From NCBI GenBank assembly GCA_000431135.1, contig HF987824.1, positions 1 through 10,096 on the forward strand: DNA of 10,096 bases, read 5' to 3'. The position numbers and the translations under genes are program-made. Position 1 is the stretch's first letter, and every line of letters starts with the position of its first letter. Positions 1-7,162 of this stretch are shown here, one piece after another. Source of the stretch: Clostridium sp. CAG:590. Its GTDB lineage: Bacteria; Bacillota; Clostridia; Lachnospirales; Lachnospiraceae. Under the pieces are notes generated by a model, which was not told where the DNA came from, did not search any database, and saw only the letters and a program-made list of their open reading frames with translations.

Positions 1-1608
1 AGCCTTTCTTCTTGCTTCTTCCTCCGCTTTTCGTTTTGCTTCCTCTTCTGCCTTCTGTCTGGCTTCTTCTTCCGCTTTCTTCCGTGCCTCTTCCATCTCG
101 CGTGCTTTTATCTCTGCCTCGCGAATCCGTCTCTGCTCTTCTTCCGCTTTCTTCATTGCTTCTGCAGCAGCCTGACGTTTTTTCTCTTCCTCTGCACGAC
201 GCGCTTCTTCTTCCGCTTTCTGTGCAGCTTCAGCAGCCTGATGTCTGGCCTCTTCTTCTGCACGTTTTCTCTCTTCCTCTGCTTTACGGGCAACTTCTTC
301 TTTTTCTGCCGAATCAGAAGACGCTGAAAAACTCATGATGTCATCATCGTCATCATCAAAGTCAATATTATATGCACTTTGAACATCATTTTCCTCTACT
401 GGCCTTTGTCTTACAGGAACGACACTGATAACATCCCCGTTTTCATCTACAAACATATCTTTCTTTGCATTTTCATTCTGTGGTTGAACATGTTGCGGTT
501 CCGCACCGGAAGATACCCAGCTTACTTCTTCCTGCTCACCTGAGTCTCCCCAATTACTCTTTCCGTCATCAACAATAATTGTGCTTGCCCCTCCAACCAC
601 CTGTACAGGTTCCGGTATAGGTGCATGAGGTCTTGTCACTTTCACATTATTATTCGGCTCCGGTGCTTTTACCGGTGTATCCTGTTTTAAAGGTTCTTTT
701 GATTTTTCTACAGCCGCATTGATCTTCTCTGTATCAAGTGCAACCGTACTCTCCTCAGCACCAATTGAAATACTTGATTTCTCCATGGCCGTAATATCAA
801 TTCCTAATCCACCGCCATGAGTACTACTCAATGTCTCCTGACCCTTTGTCGGGTTCGATAAACTTGGTCCATTTCCATTTGGATTTGAAAGGCTCGGGCC
901 TCCTCCAAGACCTCCCAGTCCACCGGAAATACCGCCTGATAAACCATCCAGACCAGTCGGTGCAGCCTTTGGCTTTTCCTTCTCCGTCTTCTTTTCTTCC
1001 GTTGGAGTAATACCCGCGGCTTTCATCCGCTTCTTTTCTTCCAATTTGGCCATTTCTTCCGGCGATATAGTACGAAAATGTGGTTTTGCACTATTATTAT
1101 TTGATGATGATTGTCCGGACATCATCTTCTTTTCTTCTTCCTTTTGTGTTGCTGCCACTTTCGCCGCTTTCTCTTTTTCCACTTGTGCTCTGATTGCTGC
1201 AATTAATGCCTCTGTTTGATCCATTTTCTTTTCCTGCACCCGCCTTTCTGCCTCAATCTTAGCTTTCTCTTCTGCTTTAAATCTAGCTCTCTGTTCTTCC
1301 TCAGCCCTTGCTGCCGCAAGTCTCTTTTCTCGCTCTGCTGCAAGTTTGGGATCTTTCTTTATCTGTTCTTCCTCTTCCCTTTGTCTCTTCGCTGCATCTC
1401 TTTGTTCAAAAGCCAAAGCTTTTAATCGCTGTTCCTCCTGTTTCTTTGCCAGCGCCTCTTTTGCAGCTGCAACCTCCGCCTCCCGTTTCATGCGAAGTTC
1501 TTTCATCTGCGGTGTTTCTTCTAACTCTCCCGACCCGAAAGCGTTGCTATTCATATTATTGGTACGGTTCTTATTACCGCTATTTCCACCTTTTAACTGA
1601 ATCCCCAT
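1..1608 (-). CDS. Large coiled-coil/low-complexity protein, 3' end beyond the window
   Basis: Open frame of 536 codons from an ATG at 1608 with no stop before the left edge, so the C-terminus is missing. I do not recognise a family. Visible layout: a short Asn/Gly-rich head; a highly charged Glu/Lys/Ala/Arg helical region at about residues 28-165; a Ser/Asn linker; a Gly-rich stretch near 217-255 containing the motif GPSLSNP twice; a Pro/Val-rich linker; a run of six aspartates near 418-423; and a second Ala/Glu/Lys/Arg coiled coil from about 433 to the edge, built from imperfect KAEEEARRKAEEE-type units. No signal peptide or membrane segment is seen, so it is probably cytoplasmic. It starts 3 bases after the stop of the TPR gene with only a weak purine-rich (GAAAG) site upstream, which suggests translational coupling. 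The coiled coils resemble TolA-like or scaffold proteins in composition only. A structural or scaffolding role is inference. Confidence 0.85.
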   Translation of the reverse strand, partial: MGIQLKGGNSGNKNRTNNMNSNAFGSGELEETPQMKELRMKREAEVAAAKEALAKKQEEQRLKALAFEQRDAAKRQREEEEQIKKDPKLAAEREKRLAAARAEEEQRARFKAEEKAKIEAERRVQEKKMDQTEALIAAIRAQVEKEKAAKVAATQKEEEKKMMSGQSSSNNNSAKPHFRTISPEEMAKLEEKKRMKAAGITPTEEKKTEKEKPKAAPTGLDGLSGGISGGLGGLGGGPSLSNPNGNGPSLSNPTKGQETLSSTHGGGLGIDITAMEKSSISIGAEESTVALDTEKINAAVEKSKEPLKQDTPVKAPEPNNNVKVTRPHAPIPEPVQVVGGASTIIVDDGKSNWGDSGEQEEVSWVSSGAEPQHVQPQNENAKKDMFVDENGDVISVVPVRQRPVEENDVQSAYNIDFDDDDDDIMSFSASSDSAEKEEVARKAEEERKRAEEEARHQAAEAAQKAEEEARRAEEEKKRQAAAEAMKKAEEEQRRIREAEIKAREMEEARKKAEEEARQKAEEEAKRKAEEEARRKA

Positions 1609-1611
1609 ATC

Positions 1612-4035
1612 TTAACATCTACTTTCTTTCAGCACCGACAAACCTTGAATCATCTCTTTTGTTAAAACAATTCGGATTCTAATCTGTTCCCTATCTGGCC
1701 TGTCATTAACAAGTTCCTGTACGATCTGCCCGTCTGATATATCTTCTCCCGGTATTTCATCAGATACAGCTGTCTCAATGACCTGATTCTCCGGCTCCGC
1801 ATTACTTTCTTCAGGTTCTTCTTCCGTCGCCATTACAACCGCCTGTTCCGTCTCCGGTTCCGGCGCTATCACATCCGATTGTTCCATTTCTACTACCGGT
1901 TCTGTCATCGTCACGTCTGCCGGATTAGTTTCTGAATTCTCCCGGATCTCCGGTTGTGTTTCTACTTCCGGCTCTTGTTGCAACGGAATCGGTTCTGTAT
2001 GTATCTCCTCTGAAACATCCTCCCAAGTATCCATCTCTACCGGAGGAATGATCGTATCAAAATCAACGATCGGTTCTTCCGCAAAAATGTCTTCTACGTC
2101 ATAATTCTCTTCAACCAGTGACATTTCTTTTTCTGTCTTATCCGAAGAACCAAATGAAACGAATGAATAATCTTCAACTTCAAAATCATCCCCTTCATAA
2201 CTTTCCAACGATTCAAACTCTTTGGAATCCTCTCCTGAATAAAACTCCTTATTGTCAATCATCTGATGAAGAATCTCAGCTTCCTGTGGAATATTTTCCT
2301 TCATCGCACTGTCTACATCTGATTGAACAACCGACATAAATCCTAATGAATCTAATGGTTTTTCTTCCTGCATTTCTTCTAAGAATCTTGCCTTGAGTTC
2401 TTCGAAAGATACTGTTGCGATCTTTTCTGCAACTACACCGGATTGTACAACCACTTCTTCCTCTTCCATTTCCTGTTCCACAGAAGGCTCCTGTGTCTGC
2501 TGTTCGGAAATTGTTGTCTCCTGTTGTTCTGCTGCAACCGCCTTTTGTTTCTTCTTCCGAAGTCTGGCTTCTTTCTTCTCTTCTTCCAAACGCATGGATG
2601 TTTCCAATGCTTCTAACTCCATACGTTCCTCGGCTTCTTTCTTCGCCTCTAATTCTGCCGCTTCCTGCTCGGAAATCGCCTCTAGTGAATCCGGAATCAA
2701 TGCATCCAATTCCTCATTTACAACAACTTCTCCAACCGTCTTCTTCGGTGCTTCTAAAACACCTTCAATAATTCCATCCACAAACTCTTCTGACATTGGT
2801 TCTAACAATTCGGAATCAATGGATATCTTCGCACCAACAGCTTCACTCAATGTCTCTGTTGCTTTCGCAACATTATCTTTCAACGAGCCTGCAACATTCT
2901 TCACCTGTTCTTTCGTTTTTGATGTATCAATATCTTTTACAGATTGTGCAACATGCTTCGCCGTCTCCCGGATCTTATCTTTGTCAACCTTTTTCGATAA
3001 GATCTTGTCTAAAGCAATCTCCCGTTCTTCTTTCCGTTGTTCCTCTGAACTCTTTTCCTGTTCTTGAACGGACTGTTCCGGTGTCTGTTCAGATTGTGTC
3101 TCTTTCTCTTTTGTTTCCGGCACAGATGCTTCTGTTGCCTGCCCATCCGTGCGTTGCTGTGATGTATCCTTCTCTGTCTCTGTAACAACGGCTGTCGCAT
3201 CTTCATTATCCGACTGAACGGTTGTCGTTTCTTCTTTCGCTGCCTTTTTGCGGTTGGATTTCTTCTTTTTCTTCTTTTCTTTGACTGGCTTGGCATCTAT
3301 TCCATCTTTGTCATCGGCTTCCACCATAATTCTTGCTTCCGGTGGGTACATCCGTAAATGATCCGCCTCTAAAATGGCATCCTCCTGCCCGATCAAATCT
3401 CCAAACAGTTCTGTATCTTCTGTCTGTTCCTCTTTGGGATACTGCATAAAATATGTATCCACATCCAATTGGTCATCTATATATTGTATAACAGGTTCTA
3501 CATAAATAGAATCCTTATAATGCTCTAATATATACTGGCATTCCTCAAGTGCCTTATCTTTGCGGTTCATCTTGTCATAAAGCAATACCGCTTCAAAATT
3601 CCACCGGTCTTCCGGCATAGTCTCCAGGATCGGAATCAAAACGGAGGCAATCTCTTTGATATCTGCTCCCTGTGCCTTCTTCATTATATATTCGACATAA
3701 TCTTTCTGCACATCTTCCGGAGATACATAAAACATATATTCCTCATAATACTTCTGTGCTCTTGTATAATAGCCCAGTTCCAAATATAACTGAATCAGTT
3801 CCGAAATAATACGGGTTCCCTGCGGTGACATCTGATGCGCTTTTATAAGATATTTTCTGCTATCATAATAACGCTTATTCTCACGAAAGATCTCTCCGCT
3901 GATTCTCAAAAACTGCGGATTGATCGACTTATCCAGATTCTGGGTATCCAATATCTCAAGTGCTTCTGCAAATCTCTTCTCATCAGCCAATTCCTTTATT
4001 CGATTGATACTAGATATACTAATTCCCGTACTCAC
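1612..4035 (-). CDS. TPR protein with long acidic disordered tail
   Basis: 807 residues from a GTG start at 4035. The start is supported by an AGAGGTG ribosome binding site 5-6 bases upstream. Residues about 9-175 are helical pairs with TPR character (for example ADEKRFAEALEIL near 17-29, YLELGYYTRAQKYYEEY near 84-100, and NRKDKALEECQYILEHY near 157-173), which usually bind partner proteins. A Lys-rich patch follows at about 249-267. After that the chain is dominated by Glu, Gln, Ser, Thr and Val, with an amphipathic Lys/Ala/Asp segment near 343-400 and another charged coil near 460-510. The last 30 or so residues turn hydrophobic/basic again (QIRIRIVLTKEMIQGLSVL). No signal peptide or membrane span is visible, so it is likely cytoplasmic. 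It follows the rhomboid gene by 18 bases and precedes the coiled-coil gene by 3, so co-expression is very likely. The specific function is unknown; TPR adaptor for the rhomboid protease is a hypothesis. Confidence 0.9.
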   Translation of the reverse strand: MSTGISISSINRIKELADEKRFAEALEILDTQNLDKSINPQFLRISGEIFRENKRYYDSRKYLIKAHQMSPQGTRIISELIQLYLELGYYTRAQKYYEEYMFYVSPEDVQKDYVEYIMKKAQGADIKEIASVLIPILETMPEDRWNFEAVLLYDKMNRKDKALEECQYILEHYKDSIYVEPVIQYIDDQLDVDTYFMQYPKEEQTEDTELFGDLIGQEDAILEADHLRMYPPEARIMVEADDKDGIDAKPVKEKKKKKKSNRKKAAKEETTTVQSDNEDATAVVTETEKDTSQQRTDGQATEASVPETKEKETQSEQTPEQSVQEQEKSSEEQRKEEREIALDKILSKKVDKDKIRETAKHVAQSVKDIDTSKTKEQVKNVAGSLKDNVAKATETLSEAVGAKISIDSELLEPMSEEFVDGIIEGVLEAPKKTVGEVVVNEELDALIPDSLEAISEQEAAELEAKKEAEERMELEALETSMRLEEEKKEARLRKKKQKAVAAEQQETTISEQQTQEPSVEQEMEEEEVVVQSGVVAEKIATVSFEELKARFLEEMQEEKPLDSLGFMSVVQSDVDSAMKENIPQEAEILHQMIDNKEFYSGEDSKEFESLESYEGDDFEVEDYSFVSFGSSDKTEKEMSLVEENYDVEDIFAEEPIVDFDTIIPPVEMDTWEDVSEEIHTEPIPLQQEPEVETQPEIRENSETNPADVTMTEPVVEMEQSDVIAPEPETEQAVVMATEEEPEESNAEPENQVIETAVSDEIPGEDISDGQIVQELVNDRPDREQIRIRIVLTKEMIQGLSVLKESRC

Positions 4036-4053
4036 AATTTCACCTCTCCAAAA

Positions 4054-5070
4054 CTAGCTCACTTCTTCTAGTTTACCATATTGCGAAACCTTTGACAATA
4101 AAAAACCACCAATTATTCCACAAATAAAACCGCCAATATGTGCAGCATTATCAACCCCGATCGTAGTCATTCCATAATAAATAGTAATAAATGCCAAAAA
4201 GAGCAGTCGTTTCGGTGTTGTTTCTGCCGTTTTTGTCCGATTTATGAATAACACAACCAGTAATGCTCCGATCACGCCAAAAATCGCTCCGGAAGCACCC
4301 GCGCTAACCGCATATTCTCCGATACTGTGGTAATACCACAATGATACAACATTCCCACAAATACCGGATGCAATATAAAGAATAAAATACGGAATCTTTC
4401 CAATGATCTTCTCTAACTGGCAGCCTGCATAGACAAGCAACAGCATATTATTAAACAAATGCCCGATTCCAAAATGCATAAACAATGATGTAATAATCTC
4501 ATACCATTTTCCCGATATAAAAGACTCATAATTGAGTGCCCCCATACGAAGCATAATATCTGAATCATAGATTGCACTATAACTGCCATTGATTACAACG
4601 ATTGCGATAAAATATAACACATTCAATGCCACAATTGTTAAATTAACAGGCGTAGGTGAAAACGTGGTATTCGATGTTCTTTTTCGGTATATTCCCTGCT
4701 CTATGTATGTATATAAATCATCGAATTGCTGCGGCTGATTCTCAAACACATAAATTTTTCCTGTGTCTTTTGCAACAAACCACACATTATCTAACTGCTC
4801 CACAAACTGCATGGCAGGTTCTTCAAACATCCCATTCTCCACTGCCACCAGATTCAGGATTTTCACTGTTTTATGATATTGAGCTGACACATTGAACACA
4901 ACCCTTGCATCTGCATCCTGATATCTCTGCGATGTAACATCCGGTCGAAATGTACTAAGTGCCACAACATAGATCACATCACCTGCATCTCTTATCAGTA
5001 CACTTCCATCCTGTTCACGAAATGGGCGATATCCTTTTTCATACAAAAGCGTTACGATTCGGTTTAACAC
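4054..5070 (-). CDS. Rhomboid-family intramembrane serine protease
   Basis: 338 residues. Residues 1-130 form a soluble N-terminal domain with no membrane span. A six-helix membrane core follows from about 142 to 326. Rhomboid hallmarks are present: HFGIGHLFNN at 199-208 (oxyanion-side His and Asn), GASGAIFG at 258-265 with the nucleophile Ser260, and AAHIGG at 309-314 with catalytic His311. It should therefore be an active protease cleaving within or next to transmembrane segments in the cytoplasmic membrane; the substrate is unknown. The start is GTG at 5070, overlapping the phosphatase stop by 7 bases (GTGTTAA), with GGAGG 11 bases upstream and a closer GGGGAGA. The N-terminal-domain-plus-rhomboid layout resembles Bacillus GluP/YqgP, but the C-terminal TPR of that protein is absent; a TPR gene follows at once. 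Family assignment is strong. Confidence 0.96.
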   Translation of the reverse strand: MLNRIVTLLYEKGYRPFREQDGSVLIRDAGDVIYVVALSTFRPDVTSQRYQDADARVVFNVSAQYHKTVKILNLVAVENGMFEEPAMQFVEQLDNVWFVAKDTGKIYVFENQPQQFDDLYTYIEQGIYRKRTSNTTFSPTPVNLTIVALNVLYFIAIVVINGSYSAIYDSDIMLRMGALNYESFISGKWYEIITSLFMHFGIGHLFNNMLLLVYAGCQLEKIIGKIPYFILYIASGICGNVVSLWYYHSIGEYAVSAGASGAIFGVIGALLVVLFINRTKTAETTPKRLLFLAFITIYYGMTTIGVDNAAHIGGFICGIIGGFLLSKVSQYGKLEEVS

Positions 5071-5732
5071 TCTCCCCGGTTCCTCCCGTCTAATACATCC
5101 AACAATTCTTCCGGTTTATGTATGATATAATCCGTACCCATTGACCGCTGTAACTCTTCATCGCGGAACCCCCACGTTACACTGATACATGGTAATCCCG
5201 AATTCCTTGCCGTCATAATATCTACATCCGAATCCCCTACATATACAGCTCTTTCCTTGTCACTATGCAATTCCTGCAAGGCTTTGATCACGGAATCCGG
5301 CGCCGGTTTTTTGGCTACTGTATCAGATGCACCGATTGCAACCGGAAATAGTCCCTCAAAATAATCAACATTCAACCCTTTTACCGCTGCATCAAATTTG
5401 TTTGATACGATTGCAATGTGATATCCCCGTTTCAACAATTCTTTTATTACATCCATAATACCATCGTACGGTTTGGTCTTATTATCCATATTCTTACTGT
5501 AATGTTGTTTGAATACGTCCAGACATTCTAACTCCTGCTCTTTGGGAATTGCTCCTTCCACAGCCCGTTCAATCAAAACATCCACACCATTCCCCACGAA
5601 GTTTCGAACCTCATTTATGGAGCGTTCCTTTAGTCCGAATGCCCGCATTGCGTAATTGGTACTGTCTGCCAAATCCTCCAACGTGTTTAATAATGTTCCA
5701 TCCAAATCAAAAATAACTGTATCTGTCTTCAT
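5064..5732 (-). CDS. gph: HAD-superfamily phosphatase, phosphoglycolate phosphatase/PpaX type
   Basis: 222 residues, the usual length for this family. All four HAD motifs are visible: FDLDGT at 8-13 (nucleophile Asp9, general acid Asp11), VSNKFD at 109-114 (Ser110), Lys142 in KKPAPD, and GDSDVDI at 166-172 (Mg-binding acids). Residues about 15-90 form a helical cap as in subclass IA, and the GASDTVAKKPAPD arrangement is typical of Gph/PpaX enzymes. The expected reaction is hydrolysis of a small phosphate ester such as 2-phosphoglycolate, or of pyrophosphate as in PpaX; sequence alone does not separate these, so the symbol is tentative. It is first in a tight operon with the rhomboid, TPR and coiled-coil genes. 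The upstream AAAGG-containing stretch provides a modest ribosome binding site. It probably serves housekeeping rather than the membrane function of its neighbours. Confidence 0.93.
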   Translation of the reverse strand: MKTDTVIFDLDGTLLNTLEDLADSTNYAMRAFGLKERSINEVRNFVGNGVDVLIERAVEGAIPKEQELECLDVFKQHYSKNMDNKTKPYDGIMDVIKELLKRGYHIAIVSNKFDAAVKGLNVDYFEGLFPVAIGASDTVAKKPAPDSVIKALQELHSDKERAVYVGDSDVDIMTARNSGLPCISVTWGFRDEELQRSMGTDYIIHKPEELLDVLDGRNRGEC

Positions 5733-5764
5733 TGCTCTGCCTTTCTTTTCCCCTTTGAATTTAC

Positions 5765-5793
5765 ATTATCGTTATTCTTTCTCTCCATGACCG
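5765..5793 (-). promoter_or_regulatory. Weak candidate promoter for the HAD-rhomboid-TPR operon
   Basis: On the minus strand, GATAAT (5770-5765) is a 5/6 match to the -10 box, with CGGTCA (5793-5788) 17 bases upstream as a poor -35. The -35-like element lies inside one copy of an 11-base direct repeat, so an activator or repressor there is conceivable. The operon needs a promoter in the 154-base gap after the YbjQ gene unless transcription reads through, and this is the best site I see. Confidence 0.3.
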
Positions 5794-5835
5794 AATTGCC
5801 GGATAATCACCAACACAAGGAAAGTGACCGAATTG
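5788..5835. repeat. Direct repeat of TGACCGAATTG
   Basis: Two identical 11-base copies lie at 5788-5798 and 5825-5835, offset by 37 bases, between the YbjQ gene and the phosphatase. The proximal copy covers the candidate -35 region. This may be a paired regulator-binding site; no known operator was recognised. Confidence 0.5.
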
Positions 5836-5886
5836 ATGTCCAGCCACCTTCCAAAATGATCTCATACACCCCATACTATGTATGCA

Positions 5887-6990
5887 CTAATTCTCAAATA
5901 CCTTCAATACCTTATCTAATACAGTACCTCTCATGTCGCCTCTTGTCTTCTCATACTGAAGTCCAGACTCCATAATCTCAAGCAATTCCATACGATACTT
6001 TGCGTCGATGGAACCCTTTTTGATATACTCCATCAAGATGTCCTTCATTGCCGCAACATCTTCACAGCTCTTCATGCGGTCACACATCTCTTCGTAATTG
6101 AATCCGACATTTACACGAAGGTCCTCTTCTTTTCTTCCGCAGATTGCACATTCCTCATCACCTGCTGCATTGATGTAACCACAGTTACATAACCAGGTTG
6201 TTCCATCTGACTTATAACGTTCAACGGCATCTTTGCCTCTCTTATCCTTCAGACCTTCTAAACTTCTCTTAGAAAGAGTTACATCAACAGGATCTGCATC
6301 CGGAGCAAATACGCCCTTAGCCGTTACATATTTCTTAACATATACCTTGACATCTTTGATCAACGGAATATCTTTCATCGGAAGCTTACATTCTACAAAA
6401 TCCGCACGAAGCTTTGTTACATTGTTCTTCTCAAATACAAAATCAATTCCCTGTAAAAGTAATTTCTCTTCATAATAGTTTGTAAGTTCAATGTCACACC
6501 GCACCGCCTTGATCTCATCCTGATTGTAATTGTAGAACAACGGAGAAATCTTAACAATGTTGTCCTCGCCTGCCAGTGTTACCTCAACCGGTCTTGGCAT
6601 CAACATGTTATAATAATTGCTTACAAAAATCTTAGATGCTGTAATCTTATGAATCGGCTCTTTTTTGCGAATCTTAACAGCCGTTCCGGAAGCTACCGTA
6701 CCGATCGTATTATTTGAAAAACCGGTATAGTTCAATTCTACACCAATAACCGCATTCGCTCCCTTTTTCTTTGCTACCTGTGTTAAATTCTCGACGGCAT
6801 TCTCACTTGCACTTTCCAACTTATTGGTTACAGTTGTACTCTCCTGCATTGTCCACTCTGCAAGATTCGAAGATAAATCTTTAAAGAAATTAGAACTAAG
6901 TGCAATCTGTCCATTGACAAATCCCAAATATTCTACTACTTCATATCCCTCAAATCCACTACCAGTTGTTAACATAATCTCACCCATCAT
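5887..6990 (-). CDS. YbjQ (DUF74/UPF0145)-domain protein with RanBP2-like zinc ribbon
   Basis: 367 residues from the ATG at 6990. An ATG at 6996 is in frame, but GGAGG abuts it with no spacing, whereas 6990 and 6987 lie 6 and 9 bases from GGAGG. The first start is therefore unlikely. Residues about 7-109 match the YbjQ family: TTGSGFEGYEVVEY, then ALSSNFFKD, KKKGANAVIGVELNY and SGTAVKIRKK. YbjQ proteins form small oligomers of unsettled function, sometimes annotated as heavy-metal-binding. Residues about 115-245 are an unassigned beta-rich region. Residues 266-284 are a zinc ribbon, W-x-C-x-C-x3-N-x6-C-x2-C (Cys268, Cys270, Cys281, Cys284), close to the RanBP2 type. A helical tail follows to the end. 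No signal peptide is seen. It has its own strong promoter and is flanked by the folA terminator, so it is probably a monocistronic or lead gene. The zinc-ribbon partner is unknown. Confidence 0.92.
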   Translation of the reverse strand: MMGEIMLTTGSGFEGYEVVEYLGFVNGQIALSSNFFKDLSSNLAEWTMQESTTVTNKLESASENAVENLTQVAKKKGANAVIGVELNYTGFSNNTIGTVASGTAVKIRKKEPIHKITASKIFVSNYYNMLMPRPVEVTLAGEDNIVKISPLFYNYNQDEIKAVRCDIELTNYYEEKLLLQGIDFVFEKNNVTKLRADFVECKLPMKDIPLIKDVKVYVKKYVTAKGVFAPDADPVDVTLSKRSLEGLKDKRGKDAVERYKSDGTTWLCNCGYINAAGDEECAICGRKEEDLRVNVGFNYEEMCDRMKSCEDVAAMKDILMEYIKKGSIDAKYRMELLEIMESGLQYEKTRGDMRGTVLDKVLKVFEN

Positions 6991-6996
6991 GTACAT

Positions 6997-7001
6997 CCTC
7001 C
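6997..7001 (-). promoter_or_regulatory. Shine-Dalgarno GGAGG that decides the YbjQ-gene start
   Basis: GGAGG on the minus strand directly touches the ATG at 6996 but sits 6 bases from the ATG at 6990 and 9 from the ATG at 6987. This excludes 6996 as the main start and favours 6990 or 6987. A fourth ATG at 6975 aligns with the start of typical YbjQ proteins, but its GGTGAG is only 3 bases away. Confidence 0.8.
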
Positions 7002-7022
7002 AAATATTAAAATCTAGAATTG

Positions 7023-7050
7023 ATTATAACACACTTTATTCTATTAACAA
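7023..7050 (-). promoter_or_regulatory. Strong sigma-A-type promoter for the YbjQ-domain gene
   Basis: The -10 box is a perfect TATAAT (7028-7023) preceded by TGT, an extended -10. A -35 of TTGTTA (7050-7045) lies 16 bases upstream; shifting to TTTGTT gives 17. Two A6 tracts on the transcribed-sense strand (7060-7055 and 7079-7074), about two helical turns apart, lie further upstream and resemble an UP element. The expected transcript start is near 7016, leaving a leader of about 26 bases with the GGAGG. Confidence 0.8.
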
Positions 7051-7110
7051 AGCATTTTTTATAAATTGTGTAGTTTTTTCTAGGATATTTTGTACAAATG
7101 TTACAAATAC

Positions 7111-7147
7111 AAAAAACTTCAGACAAGAATCATTCTCTGCCCGAAGT
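7111..7147 (-). terminator. Intrinsic terminator of the thyA-folA transcript
   Basis: On the minus strand an imperfect hairpin (7147-7116) begins ACTTCGGGCA, has an AGAA/TTCT apex around a TGA loop, and closes with TGTCTGAAGT, including G-U pairs and one bulged G. It runs directly into TTTTTT (7116-7111). It lies 15 bases past the folA stop, the expected place for a Rho-independent terminator. Confidence 0.88.
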
Positions 7148-7162
7148 CTTTCCTTCTTAATA

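Noticed and set aside
12..338. Plus-strand Leu/Pro/Ser-rich reading frame
   Set aside because: It is antisense to the Glu/Lys/Ala coiled-coil gene. Purine-rich codons read backwards give Leu/Ser/Pro strings with no stops, and there is no ribosome binding site or family resemblance.
335..363. Short trinucleotide (TCA)n-like run as a microsatellite
   Set aside because: It encodes the six-Asp run with mixed GAT/GAC codons, so protein selection explains it.
2393..3067. Plus-strand 224-residue Ser/Phe/Cys-rich frame
   Set aside because: Mirror frame of the TPR protein's acidic tail; composition is what antisense Glu/Ala codons produce, and it has no domain.
3009..3296. Minus-strand Lys/Arg-rich frame inside the TPR gene
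   Set aside because: Out-of-frame reading of the Lys/Glu/Gln-rich part of the TPR gene; basic composition is an artefact of the frame shift.
5872..5884. CATAC-TAT-GTATG hairpin as terminator of the YbjQ gene
   Set aside because: Only 5 bp, AT-rich, and not followed by a T-tract on the minus strand.
5787..5975. Plus-strand 62-residue frame in the YbjQ-phosphatase gap
   Set aside because: No ribosome binding site, half of it lies antisense to the YbjQ gene, and the protein shows no recognisable feature.
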